From positions 1,612,001 to 1,676,000 of the forward strand of contig JADLSH010000199.1 of assembly GCA_016169945.1 (NCBI GenBank): a stretch of DNA of 64,000 nt. The letters are read 5' to 3'. Below, in pieces: positions 13,201-24,900 of the stretch. The notes under the pieces were generated by a model, which made no database searches, was not told the DNA's origin, and saw nothing but the letters and a program-made list of their open reading frames with translations. Both the position numbers and the translations under genes were made by a program. The stretch comes from Trachythela sp. YZ-2020. Taxonomy: Eukaryota > Cnidaria > Anthozoa > Malacalcyonacea > Clavulariidae. Within the stretch, counting starts at the first letter, position 1, and each line of letters begins with the position of its first letter.

Positions 13201-15877
13201 GTTATGCAATTCAACAACTTGTTAACAAGTTGCGAGTGACAACCTTGTAGCAACTTGATAAAATGACAACATTGTTACAACTTGTTGACAAGCTTGCTAC
13301 AAATCTGTTGCGAAGACATCTTGTTGACAAGATGCGAGATTTTTACGTGTGTAGAATATTCCCTGAACTGGACACCCACGTTTATATACATCATTAATGA
13401 TAGATATACAGGTAAGTGTCTTTTTGGTTCACGAAATCTCGGAGAGTGCTTCATATCATCAAGATAGAACAAATATAGTATGGTTGGCTACCTGAAAATC
13501 TTCACTAGCGTCTGTTTCGCCGTATATGGAATTATCAGATATCGCATTAATAATAGACTTACTTTAGAAGGGGAATTTTTTAACATCTTTTCAGCAGTTG
13601 TCATGTTGTCAGGATATGCAAGATGAAATATCGTAGCTTTTGCCTAGAGAAACGATACATTTAAAACATAGAAGTTTTTATCGATCATTGGTTGTTACTA
13701 AACTAAACTTTCAACGAAACTAACTTATTCATACTAGGTAACTTTATCAGACATCTCCATAAAGGTCCAGTAAGGGAAATGCTCCCAGTTCAGTGTTCCT
13801 CCAGGAAGACACCAGAGTACCTGGAGAACCCTGCGGTGTTTGGAAGAGTCAAACTGGAAGCACTCTTCTCACATGCAACTGAGGCGACATTATAATCGGA
13901 CAACAGGACGGAGCAGCAATCGAACCCCGATCACGCATTGCCACACCCATTATTGAATAATCGAATGATTAATAAGACAATTCGGAGTTTCTACTGCGCA
14001 TCCAAATGACGCGTTCTGCGTCGGGATAAGATTGCAGTTGAATCATAACATGTAGCTAAGACTGGAAGAATTATAATATGCATATCAAAGTATTCAACTG
14101 TTCAATCATTCATTTGTGTTTTACATATAGCCACAATAGAACTGTCTTCTGTGTAAGCAAAATAAAGAAAGGTGCACTTAAGGAAATACATTTTCTAACT
14201 TAAAGCGAGTCAACCGTGAGGAAAGTAATTTTTGCATATTCAAATGATGATTGAACAGTTGAATACTTCGATATGCATATTTTAATTCTTCCAGTCTCAG
14301 CTACATGTTATGATTCAAATGCAATTTTATCTCGAAACTGCGAACTGGCTTATAGATATGAAATAAATTAATGTACCTTGTCAGTTGCACCTTTCTGAGT
14401 ATTTTCATCCATCCAAGATTGTTTAGGAATAATTTTGAGGAATACATCTTTTACATCACGAATGATGTTACTTGCCTAAATATGAAAAATCGTAATTACA
14501 TTTCAAGCGTGAGGTCCACAAGTTTAGGGGCTGCATTCTACACTAACAAACTACCGTGGTTGGTGTCGACGTTCGAGGAAATGCCCGACGTGCAGGCTTT
14601 TGCCTGGGTACGTTTGCCAGTTGGCCATTGCAGTACTGCTAGTCTGACTGAGTGCTGACTGTTGCTACTAATACTAGCCTGACTAGTCTAGTACTAACTG
14701 CTTTGCAATATTCTGTTTAGTGTTCCACTTTCAACCTTCTTCAATGCTAGTAAACCTTCCTCACGGGTGGTGCCCGCATACCCGCAGCATTTAAATACTA
14801 TTTTACAAGAGCATTATTGTACCGCTAACCTCATCCCAAGTGCCTCTTGGCAGTGTACGCTGTGCAAAAAGTAACGTGGTCTCAAGCGGTAGTGTGCTGG
14901 AACTATCTTGGACACAGGTGTCCCATTTTGGTTTCATTTGACCACCACGAAATGTACTGTATAATTTTCCATACTTTGAAGGCAGAATCTCAATAACACC
15001 ATAGACAATCCTCCAGGCGAGATAATTGGATATAACACTATCAAGAAAATACTATCTTTGGTTATACTGGATTGCTTTATCAGTTCTAAAAACGTCAGTT
15101 AGGGCTATTTTAATGCACCCCACTTTCTACTGTGCCAGCAAAATCTCATTTTCATTAATCCAAACTATATTGTGCTGTATATATTGTGGTCAATGCATGT
15201 ATCAGTTAAACAGTACATTACCTTGGCTCTGTGCTATTTAATGTAATTAATATATCTTGCACCATTTTTGGCGATGTTATCAACAACATTTCACGAGGAG
15301 TTAACGTGTAGCCCATACCAGAAGTTAAATTGAGAAAAAACGACAACCAGTCGAACTGAAAGAAGGTAAACAGATAAGATTTGGCTGAGAGTATTCATTT
15401 GGGTAATAGGTATCGAGACACAGCGTACAAGACTGCAGTTTGAAAAAACACACGAGTATGTTTTCCAAAGACTATCAAAATTGCGAGCAAAAGACTGTGC
15501 AAGTTGAGGTCTTGAAAAACTCAAGAATGCCTTCATATTTGATACATACATACATACATACATACATGCACGCAGACTCAGAAGCATTTTTAAATGTGGT
15601 AGAGAGAAAAATGGCGGAATAAAACATTACCTTCGCTGTCATATTTGATAGTTTTTCAATGGAAACAAGGTTATAGATCAAACTAAAATTGCGCCTTTGA
15701 CTTGGTATAAGCTGTGTCTACACAAAGAAGAAACGTGTAAAATGAGATCAAAATAGACACTGTCACATTTTGGAGTTTCAAATCACCATAATAAACTGGA
15801 CAATATATCTTCAATAAATTTGTCTAGAGAAACGGTAAGGAAAGAGAAGTTAGAGAGACTGAGAGAGCCCGAAGCTG

Positions 15878-15950
<73 letters not shown>

Positions 15951-18900
15951 TAAAATACCTTTGCTATATTTGTTTCAAGATCCAGAACTTTTCTCATTTC
16001 TTCCTTGACAAATTCAAATTCACGCTCAGTTCCAGACGTAACTAACATCATCACGTCTGTCATAAACTGCAGATAACGTTCACGACTTCGCTAAGGAAAC
16101 AGATAGAGAAGGTATTTGTTTATGGTATGTTGACGTGAATGATATATGAAATAGAAGATATATAATTGAGGAAGATATCATGAGTCATGTAGTATAAACA
16201 AATTGAAAGCCTGAGTTTGTTAACAAGTTTGTGTGATTGTTTATTTTTGCTACTTCAGCTGCATGTATGTCTTTAGTTTCGTCTCATCACATACTTTCAG
16301 ACTATACCAAACACCGTTCGTCTTTTATAGGGGTATATTCCAGCTTCCTTATGTATTTGCACCGGTTAAATAAGGGAGTACTCTTATTGGACCGTTATGT
16401 CCTTTTGAGAGAAAAGTTTAAAACAGATAGAGCTATCCAAGCACTATAACTAGAGCTATTGTAGTTTAATCAAGATTTTGGTGGCATCTCACTCGACTGA
16501 ATAATAATTGAAAGGTTTTGTAGATGGAAAATTATTGAGTGAAAATTATATACATTTATTACACCTAACCAGGAACAGCTGTGAAAAATGCAACTACATG
16601 TCCCTGGCAGGAATCGAACCTGCGGCCCTGCGATTCCGGTGCAGCGCTCTAATCTAACTGAGCTACAGAGTCCAGTTGTCGAGCTCTAACCACAAGTTCA
16701 TGTATATATACCAGGGTACTGCCAAGTTAAGTTGTGGGTAAATAACAATCTACAAAACCATCTACAAAACCTTTCAATTATTGTAGTTTAGTTTTAGTTT
16801 GTTGTCATTTTGCTTGCTTGTTTCGTCATTTGCTTTCAGTCTATAGAGTACCTGTGCTTCCGGAGTAGAGTTTTGAGCAACATAATACATGTAACCTAGA
16901 GGTAGTTGAACTGCTAGCATCTACAGTGTATGAAAAGATGAAAATGAGATACTTGGTGGGCACTATAGGAGACTTTTACTGTCTCTGAAAAATAGATACA
17001 TGTATTTAACATTAAGCCCCGGTCAAACGAGGATGAGAGTTGATGAGAGTTAAGGCTCTTTTCCACTCGTCGCAAAAACCAACTCGCAAGCTCGCTGCGA
17101 GTACTTTCATCCAATCGCAATGCTCGACAGTTTATTTTAATTACATGCAAGAACTCGCAGCGAGTTTGCGAGTTGGTTTTGCGATGAGTGGAAAAGAGCC
17201 TTGAATCGGAGAGTTGCAACTCTCGCTCGCGTTTGACCATCAACTCTATTCAACTCTCATCAACTTTGAGCTGGTTCAAATTTTGGTGAGAATTGAGTTT
17301 TGCTCGTTTGACGGGTCATGAGAGTTGCATAAGAATTTTAAACAACTATAGTCAGACTAGTGTTTTGCACTTTCTATAAGAATTAGCTTAACAAAATAAC
17401 ACGTTATGATTGTGAAAATAGCGACTTTAAGATATGCTAATTCTACGACGCGGACGTGACGAAAAACAGTCGCTATTCTCACAGTTTCAGCTGCACGGGT
17501 AAAAACTATGGACTCCGGTTGTAAACAAAGTCAGAGATGCGAGAAAAGAAATTAAAACTGGTTTCCAAACACTAGCGACTGTTTTTTCGTCACGTCCGCG
17601 TCGTAGATTAGGCATATCTTAAAGTCCCTGGAGTGTAACATGTTCCCGACCCATTCTACTAACTTCCAGACGAAGCGCCTTCGCTCGAAACTACTCTGGG
17701 ACCTACTCTGGGACCTAAAGTCGCCGTAATTTTGGGCGACTTAGAGCGACGTTAGGCGACTTCAGGACTCAGAAGGTTTAAAGCTGAAATTTCAAGCAAC
17801 AAAAGCGTGAGAATATATTGCCAAATCAATATCGCAGAATTATTTTGCGAAGTATTCGCTGCTGCTTACCGTAATGCGTCGTATCGAAGAATTCCTAAGG
17901 TCGTCCATGACTTGCAGTGTAAAAAGTGTATCTAGACCAAGTTGGCGTTTTATTTTCACGACAAAATTCTGCCAATCGTAACTGGAACTTCTGTTCTTTG
18001 TCATATTGAAGTCTGCAAGCACAACGAGAAGTCTTCGCAGTTCTAAATCACCAAATTTCTCCACAGCTGTCGTGTTCATGCACGACGAATACATTTCGAA
18101 CGCCTTCAGTATAGCTGGGTTCTAGAAAACGTTAAGTGACAATAGAAAGAAACGAACTTGACGACTTGGCGTTGTTGTGATATCATAGAAGATAAGAGAA
18201 AATGAGATTGATGTGGTTCAGCCGGTCGGGCACGTTGGTGGAAGAAAGCTAGAAGGTATAGTTAATTTAGCATGGAGACATCCAATTTAGGACGACAAAC
18301 AGTTAGGAGACAGAGGATGAGATGGAGGAATGTTGATGGAGGAATGTTGTGAAAGAGATATTAAGGTGCTAAACCTAAGAGAAGAGGGTACCCAAGATAG
18401 AGTGTAGAGGAAGATCCAGTCAAGTTAGCATGGAGACATCTAATGGAAGGACGATAAACAGTTGGGAGACAAAGGATGAGATGGAGACATATTGTGAGAA
18501 GAGAGCTAAACCTAAGAGAAGATGCCCAGGATTTAGTGTTGAGGAAGATCTAGTCTAGCATGGAGACATCCAATAGAAGGATGACAAACAGTTGGGAAAC
18601 AGAGGATAAAATGGAGAGATACTGTGAAAAGAAATCTGATGGTACTAAACCTAAGAGAAGAGGACGTCTAGAATAGAGTGTAGAGGAAGATCCAGTCAAG
18701 TTAGCATGGGGACATCCAATTATAGGGCAACAAGCAGTTGGGAGGAAGAGGATGAGATGAAGAGGATGAGATGAAGAGGATGAGATGAAGAGATGTTGTG
18801 AAAGAGATGTTAGGGTACAAACCCTTAGAGAAGCGGATACAATGTAGAGGTAGATCCAGTCAAGGTGGCATAGAGACATGGGATGATTAGCACACCCACT

Positions 18901-21900
18901 TGCTTACTTACATACTTCGGATTCCAAGGTTTACGGTACTCTATAACTATTAAACCCAAGTTAAACTCAGAGCGAACCCAGGTTGAAACTTGTGAGTTAT
19001 AAATTGAGCTTCGAATTGAGCTGTACTTACATCAGAATAATTAGCCTTCACTTCCATATTTTCCAAAATCTCCTTCAATTGTCTTTTGTTCTCACTTTGA
19101 ACCTCCATGTAAGGAAGCACAGAGACCTTAGAATCTTTAATATAATTTCTTTTCTCCCAGCCACCACAAGCATATTGATAAAAGTCCGTACACGGGTTGG
19201 CATCCTTGTCCATCTTGTTAAGAACTCCTGTAAATATAAGAAAGAAAGGTCAACTAAGACTAAATGAATAGGATGCTCTTCACATTTAAGAGCTGAGTTG
19301 GATTTCTGCACTGAGGATTGGTAGTTCGATTAAATCATTTCGTCGCATGCGAGAGGAGTGATTTTGACATTTTGACATTAGTTTTCTCCAGGTACTCCGG
19401 TTTCCCCTGTTGTAGCATTGGACCAACACTGCAATAGGTAGGCTTCATTAAGCACGGACAGCACGGACGGTGGTCAACTTCAGAAATGTTGGCACTTATA
19501 GGAGTAAGTTAAATTTTTCTATTTTACTTGCCATCGAATTTATGATTTTTCATATAATGAAAATAATTGATATCCTATATTCTCACTCTGATAACTGCCA
19601 GAAGACCACCATCTGCTGAACGGTAGCGAACGGTGAAGTCCACAACGCACTATCAATAGGCAATTAGGATGGCTCGTCAAAGTTATCATGGAAATTGAGC
19701 CATACATTAAAGTTATATCATATCTTAATTATCCACAACTATACAATTAGCTGTAAGTCTAGTATATTATTATTAGCTGTACTTTATAACTCCGGTTGAC
19801 GCAAGTTATAAAGTAGGTTAGCTCTGGGCAAGTGGACTCTGTAGCTCAGTGGTACAAGAGCGCTGCACCAGAATCGCGGCGGGCCGCAGATTCAGCCAGA
19901 GGGCCTATTGTTGTATTTTTCGCAACTGCTCCTGATTCGGTCTAAAATATGTATATAATTCCCCTCGAAATGGACCATTCCCCTATTAGACTAACTTTTG
20001 AATTAGGAAATTGTATCAGTACAGCTGGAAAGAGCATCCTAAGTTTAGCAAAATTGCAAAGTTTGGTTGCGAAATGTCGTAAAATGTGGAAAATATAGCG
20101 CTGTGAAGTTGGTAAATTTTCTATATTTTTGTATTACGTGCGGAAAACGGTTACCACTTTTAAAAAAGTTAGTTTAATAGGGGAATGGTCCATTCCATCT
20201 ACAAAACCCCTTCCCACACAGCACTATAACTATATTATCTATAATTTACATAATTCGCGTAGGCGGATTTAGGAAATGATAAAAACTTATTCTTATATAT
20301 TTAATAAACATTTTGCTTAATCTAGGAGACGCTAATTAAAGGCGGAACATTTCTATGTTTTCTAATTTCTAGATCAGTTACCATGCGTAGATAGCAATTG
20401 CGTGGTCGTACAAGAATTTGTTGGACTGGAAAAATTTTTGAAAATATTTAAAGCATTTTAATTTCCAGATGGCCTAACTATTCGCGAGTCAATTGTTTTA
20501 TGTCATATATTCATTCTTTGACACAATTGACCTTGATATATATACAGCATCGAGTATTTTTTGGAGCTTTGTAGACTTATAAAATATAACTTTAATATTA
20601 TTATTGTACTTTATTATTGTACTTTATTGTTAATGTTAATTATGTATGGCAATACCATTTATGTACATAGAAATGCTAATAAAGATTGTATTGTATTGTA
20701 TCCGACCTCCAGGTTTACTTCAAAGCAAAAGCGCATGCGCAGCTGAAATCCTCAAATTGCATTGAATATAAAACCTGCAGAATTCTTTGGTAGATGAATA
20801 AATTAAAATAAAATATTGAAAAATATGAAATATAATGAAATATAATGCAGGATAATTCTCTATTTGTGTCCCGCACTTTGTAACTCGTTAGAAATTTTTC
20901 CACTCATTCAAAAGGAATTCCCCGTGTCTGAAAGAAAACCTGTCCGAGCATCTGCCGGTTGTAAACACAATCATGTGTCCAGACCTTTTGTGGACATGAA
21001 AAATTCATTTCGTTCTCAAGATGCGCAACATAGCTTTAGCCTGTAACAAACATGCATCATTTATCGCATGTAAAATTTCAGTATTAAAGGCATGACAAGC
21101 GATGTCAGTACACGAGATATTTTAATTAGATGTTCAAATTAACAAGTCGTGTTAAACATGTCTATTTTACCTCCTGCAGTTCGCGTGTTTACATTGAGAC
21201 TTAATGTATATGTGCAAGCCATTTCACAGGCGATAATACCATTATTAATCGTTTATGTAGGGATTGCCTCGCGCGAATAGCCGGATATAGACGGTTACGC
21301 CTCCCTGTTTTTGTAGACATTAGCAACAACAGAATTTTGGTTAAGTGAATAATTGTGACCATTTACTTCGAGATTTACTTAGACTTTACCGGCTTTTTTA
21401 TCGTGTCCAAGGCCTACTAGGGCCGCCACCATGACCATGGAGCAGATGGTTCAGTTCTGTATGAGGGAGGAAAACCGGAGTACCCGGAGAAAACCCTCGA
21501 ACGATCAGGGCCTTTTTTAACGGATAGGCTGGGGGGCCCCAGTAAGCTATTCGTTCCCACACTACAGTCCCACTATTCAAAGCCTTTCACTAGTATTTTT
21601 GTGATCTCTGATTTCGAAATCATTTTATTTCTAGTTGATTTCAGTGATTTCGTGATTTCTGAACCTGATTTCTTAGTCGAGTGTACAAGATTTCTGCCGT
21701 GACAGACCCCTCCCCTTCGTAGCACAGGAGAGAACCAACCAGTCCTCAAGTGGAAAGAGTAAAAGTCAACGCTCTGCCGAAAGTCGTGTTTTTTCTCGGT
21801 TTCCTCCCCCCTCCCTCCAAAGTTGACAGGGGTTGGTTAGGTAAGGTAGCCCACAGTAATTGTGGCATAGTGTGGTGTAAGTGACTGGCCCCTGAGTAAA

Positions 21901-24900
21901 AAAGCTAAATAAAACCACAGCTCTACTTGCTGAGGCTTAAGGACAGTGCGCTAACCGCATCTGCACCTGTGCTTCCCGACTGTGAATGCAAATATTGGCG
22001 ATACAGAATATATGGGATGACTAAATTTCTGATTGATGTGATATCGGTGGGTTTGAGTAAGTGTTACTGCAGATGTGTCTGATTATTAAAAGAAGTATCT
22101 GCTTAATAGGGGTTACGATAATAGTGTTTTGTAACAAAATAACGGAATCGAAGAAGGAAGTTATGGGGAAATGATGAGCAGAGCAGAAGATAGAAGTGGA
22201 TGGAGAAGTTAGAAACCATACTGAACCTGACATGTTTAGAAGATTCAGGACCAGAGCCATGTGTCTGCTTAAAAAGGGCTATCCCGTTTAAGAGAGGTGT
22301 CCGTAAAATGTACATGTTTAGATGCAAGGTCAGGGTGTTAATGTTTAAAGTGCGTATGCGTGCATATCAATTTTCATTTTTTCAACTTCAATAATAACTT
22401 TGAGTCCTTAACATATAACCTAGTCGAGTGAAACGGAACATTTTTGCAATGCTTGCCCCAAGGCAATCTTTGACCATGAATGTCCGTAGAAATGGGAACT
22501 GTTTTATGTTACTATTTGTGAAATTCATGAATAATTGAGCTTTGTACTCAATCAAATTTCAAAGATACCTTTGCGTACCCTCGTGTGTACCTCATACATA
22601 TATGAATCAATTCACATGCAAAAACTAGTTAAAACACCAGTGGTTGTAACTCTTTTGTATATACTCAATACAGTTGTAAACATTTCATATTAATGATTTA
22701 AAAGTGTGGTCTCGATATAGCGATAGGCAACTTAAAGCCTCCGTGAAGGAGAGAGGTTAATATCAAGTTTTATCACAGCATACATATTTTTCTTAAGTAC
22801 TTTAATCCACTTACAGTTGTTTTATATACAGACTATGCAGACACCGAATTATTGCGCAATTTTTTATGCTCTTTGTAAAGGGATGCGGTGCGAATGAGTG
22901 TAGTAGTTTGAAATAGAAAGATATTTAGGGAATATATACATTATATTACTTTTTTTATGTCTGAGAGGCTGGCCCGTGCTTGCATGCTAAACTCACTTGA
23001 CCTTGACGCATGTCACGCATTTTTTTCTCCTTTAAGACTACTTAAGAACAGCTACAGCAATGAGCAATCCATCATCTTACTGAATTGCCATTATTAAAAC
23101 ATCTACATTTATCTGCATTTATTAAGTCGGCAAAGAACTATATACAATGTACAGTTATCACGCCAACATTAAATTAATAGTTAAAAAATAGCTAAAATAG
23201 CGCTACTAAAAAATTAAGATTTAAAATCCTATTTACAATTAATTAAAAAAAAAAATAATCCTGTAAGTATTGTCTGAGTTTAGTCTTAAAAGTAGATAGT
23301 GCATGAACTAAATCCAAAGGGAGCTTATTCCATTCTCTAATTGTTCTGGGGGAAAGATAACTTATGGGCATCCTGTTCGAATGTTCTATAAAATATTTAA
23401 AATTATGAGTTATTGAGTTCCACGGGTCCGTTGTTTGGGTGTAAAGTTAATAAAATTTCTTGTGTCCATTTCAATTAAATTATGTGATATCTTATACAAG
23501 ATTGCCAAACGGTTCAAGAGTAAGGGCATAAGAGGTGAAGCATTACTTAGAACATCGGAGGGTGGGTGGGAACCCCCGGAAATATCTCGCATTGGACGGG
23601 TTGAAATTTTGATTCATGCAAGGATTTGCATATAGTGTGAAGGCCATTAAACTGGATTTGGAGAAGATTGAATATTTGAATTTAAGTTCACCTAATTGGG
23701 TTAATCTAGGTGGCCTTTAATCAGTGGCTAGGATTAGGAACTCATAAACAGCGATACATGCATGATTCATGAATCTATAACCGTCATGATAATACTGTCA
23801 TCCATTCTACAAAGTGGTCAGAAGTATGCACCACCACCAGCATAACAAAATATGATATTGAAGGTACAATGCCCGAGTAACTATCAAGTTGATTGGACAT
23901 TTGCGAGATTGTTATATTCCACATTGTCACCTAAATAGTTTATTTGGTATAATCATCAACATGATTCAGATTATACCAAATGAGCAATTTCGATTTCTGA
24001 GCACAGAACGCGTGCAGAACCTATACCTAAAAAGTCTGACATTGGTCGTAAGTAGGGATTAATTTCAACGAGTCCGCTTTGAAAAAATTAAAAACATAGT
24101 AGTAGTAGTAGTAAAACTTTATTTCAAGAGGGAAACGTATTAACCATAATAGTTATCTAACATACGGCCCTCAAAATATTACAATATTTGCAAACATAAC
24201 AGAACGATATTACTATTATTCACATGAAGGCTGGGACAGCATAGTTCTTTTGTAAACCAAATCAATCAGAAGTGGAAATCCAAAGTAACCAAAGGGCAAT
24301 GCGCGCAATTCAATTCAAATTCGTTAGGCATTATTTATACTTATTATATTTATCATGTAATTGAATGCTAAAAAATATGCAATATGCTTAGCATAGGGAT
24401 TTTGGTAAAGTGGTTCATAACGAGGTTCGTAGACTAAAGTGGATTTTCATTAATTCGTGCGCACGCGATCGATGAGTAATAGCCTGAATTTGAATTTCAG
24501 GCTAGATGAGTAACGCATTTCAATTATACAGGCGCAGGTTTTTACGCGATGATACTCATATATTTACGACATAATAAAAGCCACCTTACTCGTGCAAAAA
24601 TCTACCCACATATTACAATGATACATAAAGTCTTAAAGAGAAAGTCAGAAGTTACTTATATATAACACGCGTGCTTAATATGAATAGTTTTAACAGGTAT
24701 AATACACTGTACTTACGTGCTAAAGATTTTATAGCTCCTTCAGTTTTTCTCAGTCCGCCTTCATCAGTATTAGTGTCGTCCTTTTTCTCTGTTTCCAGTA
24801 ACACTACCACAACCACCAAAGCGACCAACAGTAAGAGTGAGACCACGGCCAGGAATATCTCCAGTTTTGAATAACGGTGCATCTTTACTTTAGACATAAA

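Larger units (their letters stand above)
19228..24716 (-). other. Long first intron of the M13 gene
   Basis: The first two exons are separated by 5.5 kb. They splice in phase directly: the last base of exon 1 and first two of exon 2 make an Arg codon. I searched this intron for the missing Cys-pair exon and did not find one. It contains an interrupted SINE (19832-20212), R2 fragments (21450-21995) and a non-LTR tail (23050-23640). Confidence 0.6.

Noticed and set aside
13492..13562. Possible extra M13 exon reading [15 protein letters not shown]
   Set aside because: No splice acceptor precedes it, and reading through breaks the phase. Splicing 13563 directly to 12856 gives a spacing between YPD and the EW block that equals that of neprilysin (54 residues).
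15820..16008. ORF with a poly-Thr run
   Set aside because: It is the (ACGACA)n array plus the antisense of an M13 exon.
16600..16680. tRNA gene on the minus strand
   Set aside because: The promoter boxes are there but the cloverleaf is degenerate and the tail is shared with other copies, so it is a SINE head.
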